Made by a program: the position numbers and the translations under genes. Source: Synchiropus splendidus (taxonomy: Eukaryota > Chordata > Actinopteri > Syngnathiformes > Callionymidae). From it: a stretch of 64,000 bases of DNA. Every line of letters begins with the position of its first letter. Position 1 is the first letter of the stretch. Below are positions 1 to 12,849 of this stretch, piece by piece. The DNA lies in assembly GCF_027744825.2 (NCBI RefSeq), contig NC_071334.1:59401437-59465436 (forward strand), read 5' to 3'. The notes below the pieces were generated by a model. It saw nothing but the letters and a program-made list of their open reading frames with translations. It searched no databases and was not told where the DNA came from.

Positions 1-22
1 TGATGACAATAAAAATGGTAGC

Positions 23-190
23 TTTTAATCATGAGAAGTAAATCTCACTCCAATCTGCTGCCGTCATCACTCGGTCCGTTCCCTCTGGTGTCCAGGCAGC
101 AAGTGCGAACTGAAGTTGTCACTAAGTTGTTAAAATACTTCTTTCAGGAATGTCCATGTTACAAAAACATCTAAAAATCGCCACCATCAT
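23..190 (+). repeat. Dispersed repeat A, copy at window start
   Basis: Positions 23-45 are identical over 23 bases to 63828-63850. Similarity continues through cctccaatc/ctccaatc, cggtccgt, tgtccag, gtgcg...ctgaa and later atctaaaa words, with insertions and deletions. Family unknown. Confidence 0.55.
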
Positions 191-304
191 GTTGACCTCC
201 AGATATTTTTGTGTGGTTTGCTGCGGTTAAATTATCGAGGTGTTCCTAGACAAGACAGTTTTTAAAATCTCAATGTCAGATAAAAATACAATTGCTTAAA
301 AGAA

Positions 305-435
305 TTTCTCCCATCTACTGTTGAGACTATGTACTGCAGTCAAGAAAGTACATACAGTATAACAGCTACAGGAGCCTTCATGTTTCAAAATGCCAAGATG
401 TCGTCCATGTATATCTACCCAGATAGCAATAGGCA
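305..435 (+). repeat. Dispersed repeat A/B segment, copy 1
   Basis: Shares tataacagctac, gagccttcatgttt (one mismatch), caagatg and flanking ccatct/ccatcc-tgttgag words with 25600-25735 in the same order and orientation. It may be the same element as 23-190, since the two segments are adjacent. Confidence 0.5.
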
Positions 436-3400
436 GGGTTCTCAAGTCTCACGAATTAACCGTGTGACACATTCCTTCTGACCATTTCACTCACTCACAC
501 CGCCAGATCCCCAAACATCATTTTAGCATTTCAGAATGGAAAGTTTGAATAGGCATGATCTGAATCAAGGCATTTGTGTTGCTGTTTCATAAGTAATGTT
601 ACTCGCTTTAGCTCAACTAATGGCTAAGCTAACGCGTCACCACTCATTGGAGATTGAATTGGAGTTTATCGATTGTCTTTTTAACATCTCGAGTGCACGA
701 CATCCTTTAATCAAATGATGAATTCTTCTGCTTGTTACGTATGTAAGTGTTACGTAAGTAATTGCCGGTGTTGTGCCAACGACTAACAATAATATAAACA
801 ATAATAACAAAAAATTATATTTTTCTACATTGTAATAACATTTGTCAATTGAAATGAAATGTAACAAAAAGTGAGAGAGGTACTATCAGTCTGTATTTTT
901 TTTCTGGATGAAGAAGACGCTACGTCCAGTGTAGTCCAACGCTAACCATGAGCAGCGCCTGAGTTTGTCGTGTCACAGCGGAATTCACAAAAGACCGAGC
1001 AGTTTCAAGATGGTGTGTCAGAATAGAGTGTCTACCCCAGTTTATGCACATTCAAATGCAATATTTGAGGCCAATCAGACTGCTAGGACAGTGGACCTCT
1101 AAAATTTTGAAAATCTTTGCGTGCTAGTGCCGTCCTTCAGGCCCCTACAAAGGAAACCCTCTGCACCCTGGCGGAATCTTAAACAGGAATGGAGCTCGAT
1201 CCTTACTGGAAATGGATCGAATGGATGAATGGAAGTACTGACTGACCTTGTGACCAGGCTCTGACACTGGTCACCAGTGCTAACATTTGTTTATAAACTC
1301 CTGCAGGGAACCCCAAGAAAAAAGGTCTTCTGAAGAACACTAAAATTAACTGCCATAAACTTATGGAATACACCATCAGGGGCCCGAAAAAGCATGTACG
1401 TCCAAAAATCTGGAATGAAAAGTCATTTTATCTGTGATTACCATCACAGTTTAATCTCAATTTTAGTAAGTATTTGGTCCACAGGTGTGTATGAATATTT
1501 CAAGAAGGCTAATCAACATTATTATTATGATTATCTGACAATCTGCAATTCCAATTAGCTGGAACCATTGGCGGAGTCAAATTATTTTAATAAAAAAATG
1601 AATAAATAAATAAAAAAATAGAAAAGAAAACCCATGCATGTTGTGAAGCAAAAATTGCATGCATTGCAAAAGAAATCATGCCATTATTTTATTCTTTATT
1701 TATTCAGTCATTTTAACTCAGACGTCGAAACTTTCTTTTTGGACTTTAAATCTATCGGTTGTGAGAACACCACACGTGCTCTGACAGCATGGTAGTGGGC
1801 AGGAATATTGCGCTTGTGCATGTGTGGTGGAAAGCCGACAGAAGAGGAGGGACAGGGGAATGACAGATAACCAGTGAGGCGAGGTGCAGGTCAGGAAAAG
1901 GGTTTGGTTATCGATCCAAACTGCTGTACAGTAATGGCATTGCTGCCTCCATTAAATCAGCCAGTGCCATGATGGACACACACACACCATCACACATCCT
2001 AAAGGAGACGTTGCAGTTCGTCAAGGATGTTCTGAGGAGGTGCTCAGGATCCCATCTCATGCCACCAGGGTTCCCATCCTGCTCCCTAATTGCTGTAAGG
2101 GCACTAACAAGATTTCCTCCGGTACCGATTGGCTGGTGATCACTGAAGGACAAAGTGGAACGTTGGGGTCAATGGTGTCATCATTATCAGCAATATAGGG
2201 GCAAGTGCTGAAGGTTTTTTGGGCACAAGCACGTGCATGTGTGCTCACGCACACAAGGAGTCACAAGGACAGAGGAGAAGTCCCATTGGACCAAATTACA
2301 CAACGGGGCAAGGACAGTGTCTCTCAAGAAACATTACATAGGACACATCGGTTTCTGTGGAAAATGTTTTTTTTTTTCATGATATTTCTGTTTATGCTCA
2401 ATGAAAGATACAGTGATTCCTAAAAATGAATGTGTAATATTTTCCACAGCTTTGCATTGAATTTTCAGACGTCAGTCATGTTGATGTGCACTGACAGCAG
2501 GGTCTTCTTCTATGAGCTCATTGGAGCTGAGCCAAGATCCTCCTCTCCGCATCACTGTGCTTCTTCCTCTCATCTCCACCTTTTTCTTCCCTCTTTTCAC
2601 GAATACCTTTCTTCCTTCTGTTGCTCACTGCCTTCACGTCTCATTTAAATTCTCTCAAGTTCTGTTTCTTCTCTCCTGCCATTTAACCTTCCTCCTACCT
2701 CTCAAAGGTACTTGGGGATAATGTGAGTGTAAACACAGAGAAAAGAAAAGAGCGCGCTTCTCCTCTTGTGCCTCCATCACAATGAGGCAACACATCTAAC
2801 AGGACAATTGCAGCAAACCCAGACAAGACTGGAGGGCAGCAAGGCTGGGGAACAAACCACCGGGGGGAGGACTGGAACACAGAATGACTATTGAGGTGAA
2901 AGCCGATTATGGGGCAAGATCACATTTGAATTGTGGTAAAAACGTGTTTTGGCAGCGATTATCTCACTTTTTGAAAATACTTTTATGTTTCAGCATTGCA
3001 GAAATGAAGTGTAAAAAAGTGTGATATTTAAAACCAGGGTGGAAATAATCATGTGCTGGCTGTTTTCTGTCGTTCATAGCTGGTTCCAGCGAGCCAAGGA
3101 AAGATAAATTCCTCAGAAATAATTCAGATTGTTTCCAGCAAGCACTAGCATTGACATTTTTTTAGGAACATAATCAAACGAGACCTCCAACGGTGAGTGG
3201 AAATCGTGAAGCAGCCAGACGTGCTCCTCCAAGGTCTTTATTACGAGTGACTCCAGAAGGAGGTTGAGAGACAGATTGGGACAGCGTGAAAAAGAGCTCT
3301 CAAAGAGGCAGAGCTCTCAATTTACCAGTCGATCTATGGAACTCTAATGGTTAGAAGCTTTGGATAGAGACAGAAAGAACAGGACTGTGGACATCAGTAT

Positions 3401-6400
3401 TTAAAACGTTGAGTTTATAATAAAGCTTGACTTCTTTGCCTCTCTGGGGTGGTATCCTGAGGGGATGACTTCAGTTTTCATGTCCAAGTTTGATGTCACA
3501 GCCTTCAGTATTGGTGTATTCAGTATGAGCTAGTCATCTCAGCCCCCTTTCCATTTAGTCCATGATAATACCTATATTAATCGTACTTTTATTTTTATTT
3601 GTATCATTTAAAAAAAATCAATTTTATAATATCTAAAAATAGGTGAACCTAAAAATGTGTTCAACAGCATTTAGGTCCTTGCACTTCGGACACATATTTT
3701 TTGTACAAATATTTTGCATGTTATTTTAGTTCGAACCTGCAAGCTTGCACATCAGGAATGTTATTTCACTGAGTAAAATTGCTTTATTGTTTATTTTTCC
3801 GGACTCCTCCAACTGGGACTAGGCTCGGGGTGACGCTATGTCATTACTTTCTCACTTTCAACCCCAACTCCGCCGTTTGCTCATCATGTTGCTAGCAGCA
3901 CTGTTGGATAACATAACATGGCCCCTTTCTCAACTTTACACATACAGTATTGTATATCTCCTCCCTCAGTTTCTCTTCCTCTCGGTGGGTGCCATAAAAC
4001 AGCTGAGCCTACAGGTAGGGTTTTACTCAAATCTATCCACCGAATCCATCAGACTGATCAGTAGTGTACCAATACACTTCAACAGGGAAAGGATGGCCTC
4101 AATGACCTACATATTTAATATTAATATAGTGGTGGTGAAGTGGATATGGCATGGCAATGCGCTGTCTCTGTGCCTTTCTTTCCATATAAATCCTTTTGTG
4201 TCTATGCGTCCAGTAGACCCGGGACGCAGGGTGCTTACTCCAGCACCAAATGACTGCATGTGGTTAATAATGGACTCCACACTCCCTGGAGACTACGTGG
4301 ACTGGTCATGTGACACACACATCAAGGGAGCTTGTTAATTATGTGAAACTGTCCACACATAAACGCAGGCAGCCGATAGCGGTGATAGAATATATACCTG
4401 TAGCTGACGATGCACCACACACTTTCGATGAGTTTGCAGGGTTTCCCTCGCCTCCCGGCTCTCCAGTTTTAGTTTTCATTTTCTTGAAATTAGCAATTCT
4501 ATTTGAAATTACAGACTGGGTTTTGAGTCAGTGATGCACCCTTGCGTGAAATGTTAACGCTCACAAGAGGTTTCAGCAGCGTTCCTGCTTGTATAATGAC
4601 AGACCACTGTGGTTGGAGGAAGCGTCGTGACTTAGTGGATGAATGAAAGGTCAAAAAAATTAATAATGGTTGAACTGTTAATTTGCTTTTCATGGAGTTT
4701 GTGACATTTGTTCTGATGCTAATGCAGCCCAGCTTTGTTGCACAAGTTGAGTTATTGACTTATCCACTCAGGATGATTAACTAAGCGAGGGCTGGCTGGT
4801 GTGGACGGAGAGCACATGTCAGATGAGAGGGGAGGAATGAGAGGAGAGTACACATGAAAGGTCCCGTCGATGCTTCACTGTGGTGTTGCGCCATGATGGA
4901 GACTCTTGTTCTCAGATTTTATTCACTGGTTTTTGGAAATGGTTCGGGATATCCCCCATCTATTACACGTGGTCGCTGGGATTGGTTCAAGTGCCCATGT
5001 GAGCGTGTTTTAGAATGAGTGCTAAATGATGAATCCTGAAATGACACATCCAGTTTGACACATTCACTTTATTCAACTTTTACCACAACTTACTTTCCAA
5101 TATGTGAGACATACGAAGGTGAGAGCGTCTCGAGCCTGAGTAGAAGGTACATTTATGGCTGATTGTTAGGAATTATATTTTGTACTAGCGCACGGAAAAA
5201 TAATTTAATTCAAAATTAATGCATAAAAGAAATTACCTGGACGCCAACTCACAACCTCGTGATACAGGTGGCTGTAGTCTCACCACGACACTACTGCAAA
5301 GTCATGTGTACGGGAGTTTTAAAGTCTCTACAGAGAGCATTATGGTATATGTATCACACATATATCTCTGAGACATACATAGTATAAGCCTGTGACAAGC
5401 TTTATTTACGTGTTTCATGCTCCAATTGGGTGAGAATTGCTGCAGAATATCGGAACGACTTGACATTTTGCTGGAATGTTGCCAGTTTCAGTTTATAGAG
5501 TTTAAGCCCTCAATACAGGACTCAGAGGAGGGCAGGGGGGTCACGGTGGACTCTTCTCAAATGGACTCTTTAAACCGCTCCCATCTAGTAAGTGCCTCAG
5601 TTTCCACAGGACCATATTCCCATCAGCAGTCTCTTCACTGAACATGTCATTTGCACCACCCTTTTATATATTTATACTATTCGGGAATGTTTAATGTTGT
5701 GGTAAATAAGTACTATTGTTTTTTTTTTTTTTTCCATGCCTTGCGTAAGTGGTAGACAATTACATTTCCCCTGCGACCACAGTTAGAACTGTGACTGTTG
5801 CAACAAAAAGACAGAAGGTCAGCAGAAAATGAGTCAAAACTCTGGCTTAAGTTTTGTAAGCAAAATAAGAGAAAGATGGGAGGGAAATGCAGCTATGCCA
5901 TGACAAATGCTCACTCACACATCTCTACTGTTAAGCATCGACATGATGGCATGATTAAAATAAATGCTGATCTTCAGAAAGCCGCTAACAGGGATCTGTT
6001 ACAAAGCTTACATCATTGATTTAATAAAGCAGAGGTCACCCTGTACTGCTCTGCGGGATTCATCTGTAAGTAATGACCCCTCCTCACTCTACCTGACAGC
6101 TCCAGCATCTCCTGTACAGCCCCATGCTGCTGTTGCACATTAATTCTTCGCAGGTAATACAATTTCTGAGCTCTCACAACATCACTTGATACATTTCACA
6201 GATTGATGTTGCTCAGCTGGTAGCATGGCTTGACCCTCACAACATTTACACTGCGGAAGCATTTCTAGACATCGACTTGTTGGTGTGTCCGTGCGTAAAG
6301 GCTGTAAATGCAACACTGCAAATCGGACACCACTCTTGTTGTTTACAAGCTGACAGGAAGTGCGGGACAAGACGCCGACAGATATATGAGCATGGATGCG

Positions 6401-8171
6401 GGCTCAAGTGGGCGTATGGTTTATTCACGTAGAGTAATTCCCTGTGTTCATGTTTCTGCATTAAAGCATGCTGGATCTCACATGTTAACATCACACTCAA
6501 GACTATCTTTCATTTACTGTAGGTATCAGAAGAATGTCCTACTCCTCGAGGGGGGTTGGAGGAGAATATGATGTTTCAGGACCAGAATTGGCATGGATTG
6601 GCTGAGCTAGCTGGTTTATCCTTACATATCATGAAAGACAAAATTGTGAAACTGGATTACGATACAGGCTTTCTCCTAGAATCGTCGACTGAATGATCTG
6701 AGAATCCGTCACAATGCAAATAGGTCCCTGGTGAGACAAACCACAGGAGGGTCACCAGGATCCTGTAGAACAAAAAACAAAGATCAACCTTCTTGAGAAC
6801 TCACTCCCTACAAGGGGGTCCGCCGAGGAGAGTGGGCAACAGTCAGTCCAACGCTTCATTCCTAAACTGTCTCTTGGGTCTTTCTTTTTAATTTCCATTT
6901 AAATCTGCTCAGCCTTTGTGGCTCAAGTGTTGAAGGAAATCATTGCCCGACTCAGTTGCTCAAACAATCACACTTTGGTTTCAAATGCACTGAAGAATAG
7001 ACGTCTAAATGTCAGACACGAGTGGAAATAATTGACATTTCTGTGCACAGAACAGACTGATTCACTGACTTGAAGTGCATCTTTTAGGCTCTTTGACATG
7101 TGAGTTAGCCTTTAATGACAGGCCAAACGGCAGAGTTGTGATTTGGATGTGGGTAGATTCTCCTCCCTCGAGGGACAAGCTCAAATTAAGGAAGTGTATG
7201 AAAGTGAAATCCGCTCACATACATGATTCGTCACTGTCATACCATTGTGGGTTTGATGTTGATTTAGATTCAGAATGATTACTCACACTAACACTCCTCC
7301 GGAGGATTATGTAAATAAAGGACACTGCCTTTGTCAAGATTTAATTAGATGGGCCCTAGTCACCAGAATGATGTCAAAGGGACTTTTGTTGAGTGAGTCC
7401 AAAGAGAAACGTTTAATTAGGAGGAGCGTTGGATGCTGCGGGCTTGCCGTGTTGCTTCGTCCTATCAAGTTACATTACTGTGTACATTTTCATATTACTA
7501 CTTACCAGAGAGAAAACAATCCAGCTTTATTCCCGAATGAAAAGACACGTGGAACAATTCTTATAACTAAAGGTCCAGCTACCTTGCTCAAATCCTCCAA
7601 AAACAAATACCACACACAAGCACTGGTGTTCAGTCACCGGGTAAATTACTTTTTGTCCTGCTGAGAACATTTGTTGACTGTTATTTTGTTGATGATAATG
7701 TCACTTCCTCTAAAGCCAAGTCAGGCAGTCGGTTAAACAAGAACCACAGACATATTCAGTGAGCGATCACAAACTGCACCCAGCGTGAGAGGTTGTTAAG
7801 AAAAACAGACAGACAGAAACTCAGTGGGGGACGGAAGACAGACCACCGGCTGTCTGGTTTGAAGCAGTGAATGATCACACGCATCCCTCTGCCTGTGACC
7901 ACTCATTGCTTACTCCGGTCTCAAGAACAACACACACACAGGCGATGAGATGATACGTACAAATTGAATCATGTCTTATAATCCAGAAAAACAACAAAAT
8001 AATGAATCAGTTATGTAGATCAGTGAATCAGGAATATCATAAAGACACAATAGAGAAGAACATAATCAATATCAATGTCCATGGAGATAATACTACTGCT
8101 ACTAAAAACAATACTTTTTTAAGACCATTAAAAACAACAACAATAATAAAAAATCAAAAGGATTTTTTTTA

Positions 8172-8173
<2 letters not shown>
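436..8173. other. Non-coding, no gene seen
   Basis: No exon, RNA gene or structured element recognised. The longest ATG frame (3838-4338, 166 codons) has no family resemblance and a composition expected of random AT-rich DNA. Minor runs: A-rich at about 1594-1626, T-run near 5720. Confidence 0.7.

Positions 8174-8211
<38 letters not shown>
8174..8211. repeat. (TA)n microsatellite
   Basis: Uninterrupted AT dinucleotide run of 38 bp. Confidence 0.97.
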
Positions 8212-8213
<2 letters not shown>

Positions 8214-8612
8214 CCTTACATTTGAGGCAGAAGATTTGGCCTGCCAATAGCTAAATCAGGATGAAAAAACTCCCACACCGTCACACAACTGAATTTGAAT
8301 GTAAAAAAAAAAGTATGCATGAAACATTCACGATGGCTTTACCTTCAGTTGCCTCTCACCGTACATGTCTGAATCAATTTCAGTGATGTTTTTGAATACA
8401 TGTGATTGTGTTTCCATTAATGTTTCACCTACCTGCAAAAAAAATGTTTGTTTGGGAACAACAACAGTTGAAGCTAGTAGCAATGCATAGGTAGGTGTAA
8501 ATATTCTAAATGAGAAAACTCAAGCCACAACGCTGAGGGAGAGGGGGCTGGAGTTCGGGCTGTGGACCAAGTTTCAGAGTGCAGTGCCAAATTCCCCTTC
8601 ATCCTCTTTCCT

Positions 8613-8830
8613 GGGTTGGCTGTGGCTCAGGTAGTAGAGTGGGCCATCGGCGGCTTTGTGGGACCATCAAGTACAGTGGCACATTATACTAGACAGCCAT
8701 GTGTCTGTCTGCCTCAGGCAGCTGAGGCTTTGGACATAGCTCACCACCAGGACAAATATAGTATTTATGAATCATTTCTTCTGAAAGTTCTTTGGGTATT
8801 GTTATATGACAAGCAAGGGAGTAGAAGAAG
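8613..8830 (+). mobile_element. tRNA-derived SINE relic
   Basis: The block opens with ttggctgtggctcaggtag, then tagagtgggccatc, which resembles the tRNA-like head (A-box type TGGCTCAGGTGGTAGAG) of fish SINEs. Its 3' part, ctgaaagttctttgggtatt (8781-8800), resembles the conserved TGTAAAGCNCTTTGGGTA tail of such elements. The B box is not recognisable, so the copy is old and inactive. The assignment is from remembered repeat signatures. Confidence 0.5.
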
Positions 8831-8961
8831 AGGCACCTTCCCCATGCTGGGAAAAAGAGGGAAAAACGGATGGTGCTCTAGCACCATGGAAGGGGAAACT
8901 GTGGCCGTCCCATTGCGTCACAAATTCAGTCGGCACCCTTTTTTATGGTAAAAAAAATTAA

Positions 8962-8980
8962 CCTTTTTTTTTTTTTTTTT
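8962..8980. repeat. Poly-T run
   Basis: About 18 consecutive T, shortly after the SINE relic. It could be its degraded neighbour or an independent homopolymer. Confidence 0.85.
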
Positions 8981-9387
8981 ACAACTCGATCTTCAGTCCA
9001 CTTGTCATGTTTCCATAGCCCCAAAAAGGTTTAAGGAGGTTCAAGGTGGTGTCGCATGTTAGAGACAGCATCGTTTTGTTTGACTGGTAAATCAAACAAC
9101 ACGTTGCTCAATGCTATTCATCACCACTGATGTCAGGGTCACTTGGCGAGTCGCATATGATGGAGTGTTGTTTTCCAGAAGTAGGACAAATGATTGACCG
9201 CTTAAGACCCAGAGAACTCAGTCAGGCGATGCAAAATAGTAATATACTGCACATATTTCACAATGTGGTTTCCAATTATCATTGAAGAAAATGGAATATG
9301 TGTAGCAGCTCAAAATCTTCCTTAACAGTTGCCACATCATTTGTTGAATATCCCCACTGCGGAACTAATACAAACCATCTAATCCCA

Positions 9388-9500
9388 TCTAATCTAATCT
9401 AATCTAATCTAATCTAATCTAATCTAATCTAATCTAATCTAATCTAATCTAATCTAATCTAATCTAATCTAATCTAATCTAATCTAATCTAATCTAATCT
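9388..9500. repeat. (AATCT)n pentanucleotide microsatellite
   Basis: About 22 perfect AATCT units without interruption, preceded by two imperfect units (atctaatccc). The lack of decay suggests recent expansion. Confidence 0.97.
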
Positions 9501-12321
9501 CTGTGAAAATCTGACTCACCTAATTGTCCCGCAGACCAACTTTTGTTTGGAGTGGCTTCAGGTTAGTGGCTAGACGCACCTCTTTTGGTGAAGTGTGGCT
9601 TAAATAATATGTTATTATATATATGTTATATTACATAAGTGATCACAGCCATGGCATAAGAGAGGTCATCGAATTTTCCTCGCGTCTGTCTTGTTCTTCA
9701 CCCGTTTGACTCGTCGACATTATTGGGAGTCGTAGAAATGCTGTAAGAGTATGTGAAGTTGCATTACATGAGCAGTTATTTTGCAATAAATGCTGTATAT
9801 ACCAAAGGAAGCTAGTAAATGCTGAGCAATTGGCAACCATATCTGACTAAAATATATGCTTGTTGAAAGTTGAAAGTAGCCGATAAATGATAGAAACATG
9901 TGACCTGCATTTGAGTCTTTAGTAAGTGAGCTGACTGTCTGGGCTTCTTGCTGAAGGAGCTACAATATTTAACCTGCTCTCCATCTGGGAGTCCTCACTG
10001 CCGAGTCCCTGGGCGGCTCAGCTTGAGACTTTGATGTAGCCTCAAAATCTGATTAGCGAGCAACGTGTTGGCTCTGATATGAGCCTTTTGTCAAATGAGC
10101 TCAAAGATCTGCCACTGGCGGGGAAGTAGGGCTAAAAATTGTGAACCATGTTTAATAAAATCAATGTTTGACAGTGATGTGAGGCCTGGGACGACTGCTA
10201 AATCGCAGTTACGTAAGACGCATCGAGAAAAGAACAAAACCAGCTTCGAGGTTGCCACTATCAGTCCGCAATAATGCATGACACTGAAATCCAATGATGC
10301 TGCTGTATTTAACATTACTGTCTTTAATTCATCACTATGGTGTTATAAAGCAGAGATGTCCTTCTTTGTCTCTCTTTTTCCACCTAACAAGTAAAGGCAA
10401 AATGTAATTGTTGACTAGTGAGCCCCAAAGTTAAGAGATCAATTTATAAGGGCATGAACCTAAATTTTATTTATTACCCAAACCCATCAAAATAGGTAAA
10501 CACAATTTCTAATTGATAATATTAAGACTCAGTGAGAGAGGTCAGAGAGTAAACCTTGAATTTGGCATACTTTTCTAAATCAACACCAATACGCCTGAAA
10601 ACACAGAAGACACGGCAAAGCACAAACTGAAGAATGGCTTTTTTTTGTTCAAAATAGCTGCCGTTCAAATTTATTCAGTTCATTTGTTGGCAGACGGTCG
10701 GTAAGTAAAGTAACCAAACATGGCAACCGATATGGTTGTTATCAGTCCAGTGAGTGGGCATTTTCATTGGGCACATTATCCATTGAAAAGGACCAAGTAG
10801 GTGCAACCATTTCTCTGGCACACTGCTGTCAGTCAATGGCAGAAGCTCAGTTTCTCATTTTTAACCTCTTAAACCACTTAATACAAAGGATCATAACGTG
10901 GCATATTATATTATTTTCAGTTGCTAATAGACTGTAGTGAATACATCTCAGAATGATGTTCATGAAAAAAAAAGTTGGTAATGCACATTTTTTTGTCTCT
11001 GAAACACATGAACATTATCAAATACAATTGAATATTTTTATCCTGTGCTGTCTTCTTCCTTTGAGTAGCAGTCAAGTGAGTCACACATGAAATAAAAAAA
11101 AAAAACAGTTGAATCCTCCTCCTGATGGGAGAACATCACATCTGTCAGCTCAAACACAAGTCTTCTCTTTCATGAGTCGACCCTGCACCTGCAGCATCTG
11201 CAGCTTCAATTTGTTACTCACTGGCTGTGGAGTGCGCAGCATAGCAAGCACCATCCCCTGGGTCACAGAGGAAGGTTAAAGAGGCTGCGAGAAGAGGAGA
11301 AGAGGGAGGTCACTGCAGCTTATCATTTCCTCTGTCATTCCGTCTGCTGCCCAAGTCACATACGCCAGCGCACAGGCATGGTCATTATGGCGACACGTAA
11401 CGGCGCTAGCTCACGCCACGTAAGATGAAAGAAGCTTTTCAAGACCAGCCAACTGAAATATTAAGCTATGATTGTCACATCTGAAGATACTGGTTTGGAT
11501 CTCAGAGATCTTTAGACTTTCTCAATGCCACTCAACTATGTTCTGCGTTAAAAAAGGACCACTTAGCGTGTTAACTTTGAGATTAATATTTCCGTCTCAA
11601 ATGGTTCCATGCTAAGTTTTTATGCTCTCCCGCTATTGCATGCAGTTCCTCCAGGCACTCCTGTTTCTTCCCACAGTACAAAACACACAGTGGTTAATGG
11701 AAAGATACCTCTTGAGGACAGTGGCACAAAGCAAATGTCGATTCAGAGTGAAATGAAAAGCCCACTGATGTTTTCAGTGAAATCAAACAGGCAGATAGAC
11801 TTTTAGCATCAACTGAAAAATTAACTAACACACACAAAAGAAAACAAACAAACAAAAACATTTAAAATGCACATATTTTTCAGTCAAATATAAAAAATTT
11901 AATGCAGTCATCTGTAATTCCAAGTTGCCAAACAAGTGCATCAACCACCAGACTTGACGTCTCTCTATCGCCAGCCTGCAGCAACAGACAAAGTGGAGAG
12001 ATACAGCCGTGGCCAAATTAAGTTCAGTTGTTTTCAAGGTTCTCTCTGGGATTTGTTCGCTGGAACTTTATTTGGAACTTTCGTACTCGGATTTCACCTC
12101 CCGAGTCAGACGCCAAATGAAATCTTTGTGGCTGTGTACAATAAGCACCGAATTTCAACAGATTAAAGCAGCACTACGTATTTGAAGAACACTTTTTTTT
12201 GGCGCCAGTACTGGTAAAAGAGTGTAATGGCAAACTTGTGTCGAAAGTCCTGAGAAAGGCTGAAGAAACTGATAGAGAACGAACTGACCGAAATAATAGT
12301 TTTTACAGCAGAATGCTGTTC
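9501..12321. other. Non-coding, apart from the repeat relic at 11617
   Basis: Nothing else recognisable. A somewhat GC-richer patch at 11140-11420 has no open frame of interest. Confidence 0.65.
11617..11702 (+). repeat. Short relic of the 53.1 kb repeat family
   Basis: Contains tttttatgctctcccgctat, then ttcctccaggcactcctgtt and tcttcccacagtacaaaaca, in the same order as the core of the copy at 53078-53296. Confidence 0.6.
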
Positions 12322-12849
12322 ACCTAGGCCAGAGCTGGGCAAAGTGCGTCCTGGGGGCTATATGCGGCCCGTTTGACGTTTGACTAAAACTATAACTACT
12401 GTGTCCTAATTTTTTTTTGCCTTTTTTTGTTCTCTTTTAGTCACCACTACCACTTCAGCAGTAAATATAGCATGTACTTGTTTTAAGACAAAAAAAAAAA
12501 AGTGTTTTTCTTGTTCCTCAAAACACATTAAAGGAATAATGAAAATATATTTTGAGATAAATTGCCATTTTATCTTGAACGTCTAGTTCATACTTGATTT
12601 ATATTCAAATTAAGTGCATATGAAATGAAATATTTCATTAGCTTTCATGCCATATTTACACTTCTTAATATCCATAGTTACATTTCGTCTCCTTAGGTTC
12701 ATTTTGTCCTTGTACTTAAGTATTTTAAATATTTTTTTTGTCATGTTTTGTAGTCATTGCTTTGTTTCTTTTGATGATGGCCCCTCACAACCGTTACACT
12801 TTCTAATGTGGCCCTTAAGGAAATTTAATTGCCCACCTCTGACCTAGGC
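12322..12849. mobile_element. Non-autonomous hAT-type DNA transposon with 8-bp target duplication
   Basis: The element spans 12330-12841 (512 bp). It starts CAGAGCTGGGCAA and ends with the near-perfect inverse, ttgcccacctctg: 12 of 13 terminal bases match. It is flanked on both sides by the identical 8-mer acctaggc (12322-12329 and 12842-12849). Eight-base duplications and CAGNGNTGGGCAA-like termini are hallmarks of the hAT superfamily. Inside are a GGCCCGTTTG-like subterminal word, T-runs and AT-rich filler, with no transposase frame. It is therefore a passive copy that would have depended on a transposase encoded elsewhere. Confidence 0.88.

Noticed and set aside
3838..4338. 166-codon ATG frame on the + strand
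   Set aside because: No recognisable domain or family, hydrophobic but irregular composition, no supporting splice or promoter context. A frame of this size is not surprising in 64 kb of six-frame sequence.
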